Positions 11,601 through 25,100 of a stretch of 64,000 bases of DNA are shown piece after piece. Both the position numbers and the translations under genes were made by a program. The stretch lies in contig JAGQDJ010000362.1 in NCBI GenBank assembly GCA_022885665.1, positions 45,736 to 109,735 of the forward strand. The letters are read 5' to 3'. Under the pieces are notes generated by a model, which saw nothing but the letters and a program-made list of their open reading frames with translations, ran no database searches and was not told the origin of the DNA. Source of the stretch: Triops longicaudatus (Eukaryota; Arthropoda; Branchiopoda; Notostraca; Triopsidae). Each line of letters starts with the position of its first letter. Within the stretch, counting starts at the first letter, position 1.

Positions 11601-14566
11601 TTCTATTTAATCTTTATATGCTAGAAGTTAAGTGTATAACTGCGATCTTTTGAAAGTCGTACAAAATTGCTAAGAAGAGCAGAACGGCTAAAGTTGAAAA
11701 TACACGAGAGCAAAATGGTAAAGGATCTGTTTCCACGATTTCGCGAGCTCCCAGGTTAACGCGTTGTTCCATACGAGGTGATTTTGCTACGCTACCGTTC
11801 GTTTCTCTCCCGCCGAAGTCGTCTCTTCACAATTCCTCGAAGGAGTAAAAGAGATCCGAGTTGCAGGATCATTAGCTGTGCTTGCCTCACTGATTTTCCA
11901 AGTTCGTCGTCCGCCTTTTTGTCTCTCTTCGTGAACCTTTACCGTTTTGATAACTTTGGAATACTCCCGGATGTTCTTCTGATCGAACCCAACGGAACGC
12001 TGCTACAGAGTTTTTTTTTTTTAATGACTTGCGCCTATTGCGGTGAAACGGTCAGTAATACAAAAAATAACACTTCCCGTTTCAATCAGCACCAAGCAGG
12101 AAATACAAAGTACATTAGAGAATGGGATGAAGGGGGGTAGAAGAAGCTATTCACACCTGTGAGGTTGTTTCCATACATTTCACACAGCTGGGAAACTTAC
12201 TGAGAGAGAATGTCAAAGCAGAAAATCAAAACTGCTGTTTTTAATATTGATTTCCAGAAATCCTGCCCAAATTCAGCCAACCAACGACTCCAAGAATTAC
12301 TCTACGAATTTTACCCGTTATCGGAAATAAAGCTGTTATAAAAGGGACGTAAGATAAATGTCGAAGTTCCTTTATAATTGGCGTTTTATTTCCAGTTGGC
12401 TAAAATTCCCGAAGATTCAGCGAATCGAGTTTATTAAGGCTTGGAAGTGAAATTAATTCCATGGAATAAAAGTGATTCGGCAGAAGGAGCAATTTGGCGC
12501 GAAAATGCTAAAGGTTTTTGTGAAAAGAAGAGTCAAGTACCTTCGTGAAAGACAAAGCATTTATTGTTTTAAGGGAGTAGAAAAAGAAAGCGATCTTTGA
12601 GTGAAGACAAGCTCTTGTTCAGGGATTTCCGTCACTTTTGCGAGCGACTGGTATTCTCGACTTGTACAGAAATCGTTTGCCCAAAAGTCTCTTGCCAGAA
12701 TTCGAGTGCCGTGTACCGCGCGAAAAAGAGGTTTTCAGATGGGCTGACAAGTCAAGAAAGAAGTTGTACTTGAGATTGAAAGATGATTCTGGGCTTTGCC
12801 TTTTGTGTTTATTGCACCTTACTGCGACTGACACGTAAATCGTGTCACAGCAACTGCATGTGTGTTTTTTCTACGCCTTTTCTTCGGTAGAAATGTACCG
12901 GGAACCAAAATGTCCCAATTCTATTTTTGTTCATGTGACCCGAAGCGAGTGACAGGCTTGTCTACGATCTCAAAGTGTCTCCCTTCCACAAAAATATCCC
13001 TTATTTCCTATTCTTCCTAAAAGATTAGAAAATTGCACAAAATTGCCTTCAATGAGGCTTTCCGAAACTACGATTAATTAGATAGGACGCAAAGTGCATT
13101 AAGATTCATTTTCGGCACACTTGCAGCAATTAATTGCAATAAAGCGCTTTTCTGAACTCACCAGTAATTAGGCTTTTAAAACATGCAAAGAAATCTTCAC
13201 TCAAGCTCATACCTTAAGCATTTATAACGTTCAATGACAAAATAAGTTAAAACATTCTACTGCACCAGCCCAATTGACGACAATTCTTGTGGAAATATCG
13301 AACAACTGCAGGAAGACAACCACTTGACCTTGTCCTTCTTTCTTATGGGCCTCTTATAAAGTGTAAGTAGGGTTAACGGGAGTAGGTAAGGAGGGTGATC
13401 GTGGGGGGTGCGAGAGTCGAATATGACGGGAGGACTGAAGGAACGATACAGAGGGTTCAAAGACGACTGTTAATGAATGCTGAGCCGCATATGCTCGTTA
13501 GGGTGTGACATGCATCGCAGCCCTTTTTGGCATCTCTCGGCCCATATCTTATTGATCTGTGGGGTTAATTCGGTGTGACAAAACAGAAAAAAAGAAAGTT
13601 CCCTCCATTGGGTTTGACTTTTTTCCCCAGATTCTTTCCTTCACGCGACTTCGTGTGATTTTTTCCTTTATAAAGCCTGTCATATGGGACTCGTACATTT
13701 TTTTTTCTTAGTTAAGGGGGGTGTTGGGGTGGGAAATAAAGCTAGATTAAGAACGGCTGGTGGATGGAGTTTAGTTTGCAATATATTTCAGTATCAAAGC
13801 GTGGGTGTTGATGTGTGGATGGCAATGGAGGGTGAAACATCGTATGAAGGGAACAGTCCCAATTGAGGGGTAATTTGGGTGGGTTAGAGAGGGAGGGTGA
13901 GACAGGTTTTTGGTGATGAAGGGCGTTTAACCCTGGAAGTTTATGGACAATATACATTTTTCTTTGCTTTTCTTGGTCGCCTTCTTCGTATTTTCTTTAT
14001 TTATTCCCATAAAAGAAAGAAAACGTAAGCTCTTATCTTGAATCAACCCTTAAACTCGCAGATCGTTGGGCTTGCAGGACCGTATTATTCTCTTTTTTTT
14101 TAAGGGTCCTCTCTTATTCTTATTCTTTCTTTAGGCTCCTCCTTCAGGTCGTCACAAAAATACTAATAAAGTTCATCATTATTCTCTTTCTTTCATTTCG
14201 ACTAAAGAAGAAAAAATATACAGGAAAAAAGTTGGAGGAGGGATTCTGACCACTTATTGTTGCCTGAAGGGGTTTTGGAGGGGGTTAAGATTAGGCACGT
14301 GGCTAGGATATCACAATTTTTATTTATTTATTTTTTTTTTTTTTTTTTGGTCAGGGGCTAAAAAGGCTGAAGTGAGTGATAGAAGCAAGTTTTAGAAAGC
14401 GCGCGAGGTTTGAATTTCAATGAAGACAGTTTGCTTGCAAGGAAAAATTTTTACCACCAAACGGTATTTGCCCAATAAAAGTAAAAAAGAAGATAGAATA
14501 GTAAGGAATAATGACAAAGAAAATTTATTAAAGCTTTTTTCGATACATACGTTGAATTGCTTAACG
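5691..14566. other. Non-coding, no gene recognised
   Basis: About 8.9 kb of AT-rich sequence with GT/GA-rich patches (for example 5,700-5,880 and 13,680-13,960) and no open frame that resembles a protein. No innexin exon (YGPSG, LCVLP or NEKI block) was seen on the minus strand, although I could only scan by eye. It probably belongs to the second innexin intron. Confidence 0.45.
14331..14348. repeat. Poly-T tract
   Basis: Eighteen T residues directly after a short TTTA run (14,318-14,330). It could be the antisense poly-A tail of a retroposed sequence, but no element body is recognisable beside it. Confidence 0.8.
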
Positions 14567-14715
14567 CAGCGCTTCTCAAATTGCGGGAAATTCGTTACCC
14601 TTTAGCTAATGACATTAAGTATTTTAAGTTTATTGTTTTTAAGGTTTATTTTTATTAGGCAAATACAGGCTTCTGAAAAGTTTGCATAATTGAACGAAAA
14701 GTTTGAGAAGCACTC
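14567..14715. mobile_element. hAT-like MITE, degenerate
   Basis: The left end reads CAGCGCTTCTCAAA and the right end TTTGAGAAGCACTC, which are inverted copies with two differences over 14 bp. CAG-x-G-x-TTCTCAAA is the classical terminal inverted repeat of hAT-type non-autonomous elements. The 149-bp body is AT-rich and non-coding. The flanking 8-mers (GCTTAACG and CCTAAAAG) agree at only 5 of 8 positions, so a target-site duplication is at best decayed. Confidence 0.5.
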
Positions 14716-15893
14716 CCTAAAAGATGAAAACCTTTAGCAGAATTAAGTAAAAATCTTAATTCTTTAGACCATTAAAGATTTTTAAACCTCAAAAACTCAG
14801 AAGAAAGACATGAAAAGGACTAAAAATATAATCTCTTGACAAAATTTCTAAAGATTTTCCTTCGATTTTATTTTTTGTCAGACTTGCCTTGTCTTGCGCG
14901 TATCATGCCCTTTCCTTACAATGTTATGAAGTGACATGCCTTCGACTTATGCAATACACAAGCCGCAAAACTCGATACCAGTCCTTTTATAATGACGTAA
15001 CGAAGTTTTCCCAAGCCAGGTGAAAAGCGCTTTTTTTACAACATTTTCGAGTGACAGATCAAAGGTCCAGTTAGACACTGCTTTCAAGAGTAATACGTAA
15101 GAAATGTAGCACGAAGCCTCGAATGGTGTAGTGAATTTTCGCAAGCCTATGTTTCCAAATGGGGTAAAAGGATTCGTTGCTAAATGTATTTTTTCCTGTA
15201 CGATCTGAAAGTTTTTATAGCCGAGAGACCAAACTTGCAAAGAGCCACGTGAATGGTCAGAACGTGAATTTTTTATTTAGGGAGGTAGCATTGGTGTCGA
15301 TTTTAAATTCAAATAGCGTAAAGGCCGTTGACACGTGATCCAATGTTTGCCTTTTACACCTAAAAATATCATATTTCTAGGTAAGGAAACGAAAGCTTTC
15401 CTGCCTATTCTGTTGAGGTTTGCCTTCCCTATTACTTGCTTGAACAAACTCCTTATTTCCAATAACACGCGGGCTTAAGTTTTTGTGCAGTAGATTTTCT
15501 CTTATCACGTTCATAATTAAGAGCTGAACCGAAATGTGCTGAACTGGCATTAGCAGTTCTGAAATAGAGGTGAGCTAGTCAGTAAAATAAATGAAAAATC
15601 TTATACGAAGATAATCTCCCTTTAGTTAATTCATTCAATCTAATAGTAAAATATTCAACGTAAGATCTGAGTTGTGACAATATCGTCTATAATGTAAGGA
15701 ATTACCTTTCTGGTCCAGTACTGTTTAAGTTATCCATAATTCTAGTTATAACTTCCTGCGTAAAGAACTTAACAGATTCGAATCTCTTGCGATTAAAAAA
15801 TTTCGTCAGCACAGCAAAGACTTAAAAGACAATTTACAAGAGAAATAACAAAACCAAAAAGCAAGAAAACAAGCTAGGAAAAGAAAAACTTAC
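14716..15893. other. Start of innexin intron 2 (as transcribed), non-coding
   Basis: Minus-strand intron beginning at the donor of exon 2. Nothing else is recognised. The intron runs at least to the edge of the window, because no further innexin exon is seen. Confidence 0.6.
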
Positions 15894-16113
15894 CTATAAC
15901 GTTGGCCAAAGCTAAGGTTTCGCAGAAAAAGTACCGGTACGCCCACCAATTATGGTGTTTGAGGTTGTCGACCAGGTAATCCAACAGTAATTTCTTCTTC
16001 TGCTTCTTCTCCACTTCGGAGCAAATCCCCACATCCAAATCCATCATCAAAGCGTGGATCTTCCCCGCCTCCCAATTCTTCCAAAGCCATCGTGGAATAT
16101 AAAACAAGATCGC
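15894..16113 (-). CDS. Innexin, exon 2 (TM2 and cytoplasmic loop)
   Basis: Encodes residues 122 to 194 of a gap-junction channel protein. The start (AILFYIPRWLWKNWEAGKI) completes TM2 and enters the cytoplasmic loop. ALMMDLDVGIC and KKQKKKLLLDYLVDNL are typical loop sequence, and NWWAYRYFFCETLALANVIG leads into TM3. The acceptor is TTTTTGGCAG before GCG at 16,113. The donor is ATAG|GTAAGT with the last exon base at 15,894, giving 220 bp and a phase-1 downstream intron. Joined to exon 1, the reading frame continues at phase 0. TM3, the second extracellular loop and TM4 lie on later exons, not found here. Innexins assemble in the plasma membrane as hexameric or octameric channels and dock across cells. 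Confidence 0.93.
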
Positions 16114-19100
16114 CTGCCAAAAAAGAAACGCATGTTTAGTACTTGCAAAAGAAAAAAGAAAGCGAAACATTTCTTTTGCTTTCAATCGTCAAAAGCTTTT
16201 GTTCCCCTTATACTGTCATAAGGAATAATGTTTTGACCCTAAAATTGCGACATTGAAAGATTTAAAAGAATTACTACTCGAAGACTTAAAGTACTTATCA
16301 AGAAAGCCAGTATAATTTTCAAGAAGCTGATTTAAAGACATTTATGGCACTTTAAAAAAGAGTAGGTGTTCATTTTGGCCCACGAGTCCTTAAATTCCTT
16401 CGATCTCTTTCAGCTGATTCTTGAATCGCACAATCAGGGATCACTTTCCCTCAGCAGATTTAAGGCCTCAATACTGCCATTACGACATTTTCTTTCCTTT
16501 TAGCTCTCCGTGAAAGCCAAAGTGTTTCCGTCAGCATTTCTAAATTATTCCTACCTCTTTGCCATATTTCTTTTCACATCACAATTTTTCCCATGACTGC
16601 GCAAAAGCCCGCCAAAATTTGCCTTTTATCTCAGGCATCGGTAATTCTGGGATGCTGTGTAGAAATCACGGGCAACGGTTATCAAGTCAAGCCCGGGATA
16701 AAGAAAATCAAAAGGAAAGAAGGAATTCAGGAATTGAATGTGGTTACGCAGGATTTCATTTTAGGAGAGTGAGGCGCGAAATTTCAATAGAGTTCCCACC
16801 GAAAATCTTAAAGGCGTGAATTGGAAATCGTGGCACTGCCTTTGCAGCGAATTTGACTTTTTATGCCTTCCCAATGACGTCGTTCTCTCCCCTCCCTAAC
16901 CCCCACGTACCCTCTTCGGAGCTTCGTCGCCCCACTCTGCTGAGGTAAGCAAAAACCCTTTTTGAAAAGCTGAAAAGGATGCAGAGAAAGGATTAAAGAC
17001 AGCCACAGCAGAGCTCAATTGCAGCCACAGCACCAGCGTCTCTCGAATTTTTTATTCCATTTTCCTTTCTTTTTCACTCCACCCTCTCCTATCGCCCACA
17101 AACCACCTAAATGGGGAAACTGGAAGCGGACTGATAAGGAGGTATATTTAGTATGGGTCCTGAACGACCACGGCGGACGAGAATTTTTTTACGGGCCGTA
17201 ATACTTCTGCAGTGTTGAATAGGTGAAAAAGGTCTTCAGCACTGGACGCTGTGCCAATAATGCCTCGTGGCTAGAATTATGCTAATCTTCAAGTCTCCCC
17301 CAATACTGAAGTGGGCAAGAGAGGAAAAATAATGTAATAGGTACTGGTTAGGGGCGGGGTTAGGCAGTAATTTTTAGACGGCGTCGAAATCAGAGCACGA
17401 AAAATTCTTAAAATACACGAAAGGAAACCATAAACTTTGTTTTCTACATTTCTTACATTTTTGCCGTCAATAATTCCGAGCCTTGCCCAAGATTTCTTTT
17501 ATATATCTCCGAATTTCTATTGATATTTAAAAATTTTCTTCGATACAGATAGATTTCTACCTAAGACGATCAAACTTTGTGCCCACTTCAGTTATGTTTT
17601 GTTTAAAAAGAAGAAAATGTTTTCTTCTCCAGTATTCGATACATAAAGGGCCGATAACTACAGAACACTAAATATTTGAAGAAGTTTCAGTTACTTAATG
17701 GGAACTATATTACATTTGGAGCAGTAATGAAAGGTGCTCGCATTTGCATGCGTTGGCTGCATACACAAGTAGCTGTCAACCGTTTTAAGCATTTCTTTTG
17801 AATTTATTCTTTGGTGAGAGGAAAAGCGAGTTTCGTAGCAATAAAAGGAATGTTTTAATGAAAGCTTGAAGTGATTAAGAACCCAAGTTAGGTTTCTTTC
17901 TCTACCGGGAAAAACTTTACCAGAAAAGAAAGGTACAATGAAGACAGATCGACAAATAGGTAACACACCAATTCCATCCAGCACCCATGCTCTTCTAATG
18001 TGATTCATTTGAGAGAACGAACACCAATCAATCTCGGAAGGAGAAACAACGATCCTTCTTATTTTTTTTTCATTCCTCCACAAAAAAAACGTAAATAAAT
18101 ATTCTATAAATTTTAGTTTATAAACAAATGCATACGCGAACAAAATGAATAAATGCAAAGAAATACAGCATAAAATATAAACAAAAGTAAACAAAAGTGA
18201 GTTTGCTTCTTATCAAATGCGAACATGTTGCTTTAACAGGAAAGTACGATAAAATTCGCAAACTTTTGCAGAATTTGAACTTACAGGTTTGTCTCATTGT
18301 ACTGACCTTAATCTCGCAATGTCTCTACTGCCTACTTTTACAACTAAAAAACAAAGATTTCTGACTTTGCCTTACTTGCCTAAACCTTTCAGGTGTTTCT
18401 CCCCAGAAAAAAATCTATTCGTATTTTTTCTAGTCCGTGATTCCATTTTCCTCCAAGATTCTCTCTACGGTACCAGCACTCAGGGCAATTAACATTTCTA
18501 GCCCAAGCAGGCCTTCTTTCATTTTCAGGCCTGAAAAAACTCCTTGTCAGTGCTACAACATCGCACGAAGCAATAAATGGAATTGCTAAAAGTAGTGTCT
18601 TATTGTTTGATTGGTGTCGACAGTTCTTCCACGTACTTTCTCATCGCTTGCATTTCCTTACCTAATATGTCAGCAAGCCGAGTTAGGTAGGCGTGATGTA
18701 ACAGGCCTAAATGGAAGAAAATCACCCTCTACGGCCCTTAGGGCAAGAACGTAATTTTCCATGGGTTTCATGACTTGCCGGACGTTGGTCAGAAATCAAG
18801 GAAAACGTGTTGTGAAATTTCTGTCTCTCGTCTAACCTTTCTTAGCTCCTGAATCAGAGAGGTCGGTCAAGAGTAACATAAAATAACTGGGGAGGAACGA
18901 AGAAGGGGGAAAAGAAGAGAAAAAAAAGCAATGGATCAACGTTGTGCATCCAAAAGAACAAGGAAAGCTTAACTAGATGAGTCGCTTGAGCGCAGCGTCT
19001 GGTCATGCTAAGGACGGACGACAAGGAAAGAAACAGTTGTGTCTAAAGGAAAGGAGAGCATACTACCCAGTAACCCCCTCCCTGTGCTTGAAAAGCTTTG

Positions 19101-22100
19101 GACATGGCCCTGACAGAAACATGACACACACACGTAAGACGAAGAGCAGAGCCACGAGTTCTAACGCTTCGGGGACTTATCTGGTCTTTGCATGGTTTGC
19201 CCGGGAGCAATTTTATTCTTCTCGTAGACCCTCATACGTGAGTTTGGCTCTCTCTGCGCTGCCTGCAGTGCGAAAGAGGGGAGATGAAAAGCAAGAAAAA
19301 AAAGTTTTCCAGCTTTCCCTGGAGATAGTCTGATTGTGAACAGGTTCGGCTTTCTGGTTGGGATGGATAACCCGTAGTACACATCGTTGTACCCGCCTTC
19401 CTTTAAGAAAAGGCTGGTTTTTCCAGAGTTGGCCTACCTGAAAAGACTTGACAATGAGGGTTCTTGCCCTTGTTGAACTGCTTTAGCTGTTGTATTGGCA
19501 AACGTCAGGGTGGGTAAAGAAGCCAAAGGGGGATAAAGACTCTTGACTGCCCGGTATCTTGCATTTGTGTACGGTACGTGCACTGGGTATCATGTATCGC
19601 ATTCTCAGACTTGGGAAATTTTTGAGCTGGAAATGTGAAAAGAAAGGGTGAAAGGGGTTGACTTGCAAAAAGGACAGTTTCTAAAGTTTTGCAGGCTTGA
19701 AGAATCTTTGTATTTTTGGATGAAATTATAAGAAGGTTCGACAATGACACCAGTTTAGCGAACTCTTCAGATAAGAGTACTGGCAGATCCTTGCAGCCAG
19801 ATCTGTATAAGCTGTCACAATCCAACATAGATGAGGATTCACGGTGGTGCAGTGCATCCTTCTATGCAGGCATTTCCCGTCCAAACTAATCCATGCACGC
19901 GTCATATTATTCACTGTTTAATGTATCAAAATGTTCGGTAATGGATACTTGGATCATTTGTGCCCCGATGCAACAGTTAACTAACATACAGTTAAACAAC
20001 AGACACCTCAGACAATAAGCATAAAAAGAAATCAAGAAGTGAAACAACGGAACGAGTCCATTAAGATGGCGTTATGTGAAACGAACGAACGTTTAAATAT
20101 AAATCTATCTTTGCAGTGCTTTGGAGCACTGGGAGAACGGCCTGTTGGCCTACTTAATGGAACACAAGAATGACTGAGTGATTTAATGGGAACAGCGTGG
20201 TTTGATTATGGCTAAAATTATGCTTTTTTTCCAGATTGAACTTCCACTGAGGGGGTGCTGCCTAGTCTTAGGAGGTTGAGGCTAGAACGAAACTTTAAAA
20301 AATATTTGTTTCACATATTATTTAGAGAAACACATTGTAACTCAAGCTTTTATTGTAATACATAATCATAATTTTTTAAGCTTTACCGTGTACTAATCTC
20401 ACAAGAGTATTTCTGGTTTCTGCTTCAAATCAACATCGGCTACGTCTTTCAGCCAACTTTTTAAGCTGCAAGCTTGGGTGCAAATACGTCTAACTTTTCT
20501 AAGATACTTTAGTGAGTAGTTCTGCTCAACTAGTACTATTGAATTTCCTTCCAAGTTTATACCTATACCCTGGGGGTGGACGAAATTAGGTAAAGTTGAG
20601 TTCTGGTGCCCAATACTCATCGTGACTTTGTGTTTGTGAATGTGATTTTGTCTACTCGTTAACTTATGTTAAACAAGCCTGTTTACCTTAAAAGTCAATG
20701 GACAGGAACAAGTTAAAAAAAAATACATGACTTTCTCCGCTCTTTCGGATCCTGGTGTCTATCCCCTGTTGTAGGGGCTATTTTTGGGATGGGGGTTATT
20801 ATGGGGAGGAAGAGGGTTGTAAATTACTCTAAAGGGTTCTGGTTCTTGTTATTGAACACTTGCTACGACTGTCAGTTTACGTATCTTTTTATAGTAAGAA
20901 AAGCCTTTTTCTTGCAAGTCTCAATGGGCAGAAAATACTGGCCGAGATGAAGAAAATTGTAGAGAAGCCAGAAAGGAGATGTAAGAAGATTAAGAGCAAG
21001 CTAAGACAGCAAAGATCTTGTTTCCAGTCTTGTTAAGGAAAGCTCCATGAAAAGAAAGAATTTTTCCTCCAGTTCTTCTGCTGGTACCGGGGAGGGCGAA
21101 AATTTTTCTTCGTTTCCTTTTATTTGGTTTGTAAGTCAAGGCTATGAAACTTTCATGAGGTTTTTAAACAATGACCTCCCCTTTTTGCCTCCCCCGGGGA
21201 ATAACATGGATGCTGGTATAGGCACAAGACCAGGACAGTAACAGCGCCAGCTACTGGCCCCGGGGATGTTTATGCAAAGATCCCTGGCGCTTTTCCGTTC
21301 TTTCCGTCTCCCAAACTTTTCCCCCTCCTCTGCCGTTACTGTCCTTATCTTCTGGGTGTAATTTCCAAAGAAAGTTTTTTTTCGTTAAGCTAACTTTTGT
21401 TCTAGTTTCCCAGTATTACTACTACTGTGGGCCTTATTATATTTCTGCTTTAATATCTGATCTCCAGGGACACAGGGCAAACAGAATTGTTGTGTCTTAT
21501 AGTTGTGCAAGTTTTGTTGCGAGTTTCCTGGAATGATGTATTGTTTGGGGATCCGTTGCTCAAGTTTTCGTCACATGTTTTGGCTGGTACACAACGCAGT
21601 CTTGCTGGGTACCGCAGCCATATGCATCCAACCCGTCATAAATTTCTGCTCCCAGGAATGTTTCCCTGGAGATGCTATGCGACAGGAAAGTTTGAACAGA
21701 ACAAGGGACACCAGCGGCGAAGACTGATTTCGAATCCTGGGGCCATAGGACTTTGAAATTTTCGCTGCTGATGATGTCTCTCGCTCTCCAATTTCTGCGA
21801 AAAGTTACTGGAGATTCCTGTCAGAAATTTTGATAGCAAACCTAAGCTAGACTACTCCAGTACAAGAAAATAAGACTTCCAAGGCCGACCTACGTTGGCC
21901 ATTGCGTGTTACAATGAGTTCAAGAGTGCTGCAAATTCAAACTGCTCTTTCATTACTGGGCAGGGAATTGCTACAGTGACTTGCTTTCATGTAGCGTACC
22001 ACTACTGCTCGTTTCTTGTAAAGTTGCATTAAAGAGATGGTGCGTTCATGTTCACGACATTGCTCCTTGCTTCCTTTCTCCACTACACGCTGATTTCTGT

Positions 22101-25100
22101 AAATCCAGTGCAAAATTGCTACGGTTTTTGTTGAACAATCTAAGAAATTCTCCGAATCTTTCAAACTGGAAAGAATAACTATCAATTTTGAAGCGACAAC
22201 AGAGAGATTATCTTTGTTCTGTACTTTCTTATACATCTTTTCACAATTTGTCGCAGATTTTGTTACTATAACTACAATTGCTTAAAAAAATCTAAGAAGA
22301 CGAAATATTGATTTATTCCTAACTGGGATCCTCCATGAAGGAGCAAGGTAAGGGTTTTCGGAAATGTTGTTTCGTTTCCTAACCGATATCCAAAAGGATT
22401 TCACGGTCGATCAGATTTCTTCATGAAATCCTTCCCATGATTCGCTTATGTGAAAAAATGCCAAGAGACTAGTAAAATTGCGGATTTTTGCTTTCCTATA
22501 TCTTCGATACGCTTAAAGCGTATTGGAATAGCAAAAAAAAAATCTAGCATAATAGGTAGTACATTTCTTTCTCCGCCATGTTTGCGTAGCTTTTAGATCG
22601 CGCTTTCGTCGTTCTTCTTTCTCTTTTTTTTTGACATCAGGATTTATCCGTGTCATACTCCAGCGTACCGTGTACTGCCTGAAAGTCCCTGCGCACTACA
22701 TACATACAAGCTTTTTCTGCAGTACAAGAAAAATAAGGCAAAATCGTAACACAAAAACGAAAATGTGAAAAAATAAAGAAAAATATAAAGAAAAGAACCG
22801 AGATGTGAAAAAAGCTTAAAACGATATCGAGTTTCTGGTAAGGCCCTCGTAGCCAAGATTATGTTTGGATAACTTTATCCTTTGGTTCAATATCCGCCTC
22901 TTTCCTTCTTCCTGTAATGCGGTTTCCAGTTTCTCTAGAACTATGTCAACAAAAATAGGCGCAAAATTAAACCCAACGGAAGTCAAATATTCCACAGAAA
23001 TAAAACAGCCTTTCGGAATGAAACAGATAGAATAACTCGTGGAAACAGAAAAAAGGTGAATCAGTTTTGGATGATAAAATTGACATTAAAAATTTCCCCA
23101 TCGTTTTCCATTTTTTTTTCATAGTGCTTCATGCCAAGGATGCAACATACGTCTTTTCACTGATAAAATCCCCAACCGGGGGTCATAAAACGCCCCTTCG
23201 ACAGTTCGAGAAGAAAAAGAGCGCCGCTCTATTCTTAAGCGACGAAGAAATGTCGTAAAGCCGGTTCTCGACGTTCCATTTCTGCTCATATAGTCTTCAT
23301 TGGATTATGGCGGTCCGCTTGTGCCCTTACTACATCTGCTTGCCTCCAAAGATGTAAATTACCAATACAAGGTATATTTGTCCTAGGTATCTTCATCACG
23401 ACTGTCCGCTCAATGTCACCACCAATGACTCGGCCGCCGCGCAATCCTGCCAGAATCTAATAAGCACTCTGTGGAGTCCTAGTACTAAGATCAAGAGCTA
23501 TTAACTTGCCTTTCCATCTCCCTTAGACCACTTTTCGTCGCTCGATTATTTCCTTCAGAAGAAATCTGTCTCTCCTGAAATTTCTCCCATATCTACTAAC
23601 GTCACTTGGCCTATTTGGCCTAAAAATTCTGATATATTGAGTTTTCGTAACTTCTTTTGCCCAAAAGACTTATCAGTGTTTTCAACAGGAATAATAATGC
23701 TCTACATTTGTTGTCACAATTGAAGAAATATTTATCCATTTCGCTCAAGCTTTAATAGTGCATGATGAGGGAAGGCGAATTTGCAGTCTACGAAAAAGGG
23801 AAGAAGAATGGGTTCATAAATAAAAAACTTTTAGTATCAGTACTTAAGCGGTCCCGAAGGGAATTCCGCTCGCTGAAGGACTTCACATGTGTGTGCATGT
23901 GTATATATATTTAGTGTATCCGGAAACTGGAACTGCAGTTTTGCAGTTCCGTGCCTGCTATCTCCTTCTTACTGCTTTTGCTTTGAGAGGAGGGGTGCAA
24001 AAAAGAGGCTGGGGGATTTGGCTACAAGCCCGAAGCATTGCTTCCTTCTATCTGTCCTTCTCTCTGTATGTTTGTCCTTCTCTTTCAGTGTCTTGATCCT
24101 CCATTCGCTCGACGAATGGAAGAACTCCACTTCTGTGTGAGTATACAAGTTCCGCTTTATGAATTAATGACACAACTCTAGGTGGCTTGCCTTAGCCCCA
24201 CTGTTTTCCACATTTTACTGCCCCTCTTGGGAGGTATTTAAAGAGAGGAGCTCGGGTATCTGTAGCTAATAACTTCCGGGACAGAACTTGCATCACAATT
24301 AATTAAAATAGTACCAGCCATGAAATGAGGGACTATTCAAAACTTTTAAAATATTCCATCAGAAGCTTTGCTATAGCTAAAAATAAAGTTACTTGAAGAA
24401 ATTGCCTTTACAATGAACCCAGCTGCAGTCATATCAGCAGTAAGCCTTTGTCTCTTACGCCAAAAGCTCAAACTCAAAACAAGAAGGTCAAGAACGCTAC
24501 ACGAGTTCAATGTGCCACCCTGTTTATGCAAAACTTGGAAACATAAAAATTTTACAAAGAAGTTTTTCACTCTTTCAAAGGCTTACAATAGTTCAAATGT
24601 GCGTTCAAATAGATAACAGTTTACCTTAGGTTGATCCAGCTTCTACAATGCACCTTAAATATTTCGGTACGTAAAAAATATTTCTATACTGTACGAACCT
24701 CCTGACAAAAGAAAAGGCAGCTAGACACTGCCGAAGTACCTCTTTTTTTACAACTATGTTACTCTGGACCTTACTACTCGTTAACGCTTACCGACAATTC
24801 GTCGCTAAAGAGTTCGTTATGAACACATTCTATTGCTCTTTCTTTACTATCCCTTTAATAATATGAGAAAATTTACCACAATTCCTTGAGAGAAATTTGT
24901 ATATATCAAGGTTGTGCTTAATGAATTACCAAAGCTTTTAAACTCAGAAATATCCCTTAAAAGAAATTTTTCCACGTAACTTAAGTAAAAAGAAATAAAC
25001 GCGGCCTATTTCTGCAGCAATGTTAGAAAAAGGACTGGGCTTAACAACTGTAACATACCTTTCGAATGTCGGGAATATTGCCCAAATTCCCAAATTCAAT

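Noticed and set aside
17691..18194. Minus-strand open frame of 167 codons in intron 1
   Set aside because: The hydrophobic start comes from AT-rich sequence, and the rest matches no family I know. No promoter or splice support.
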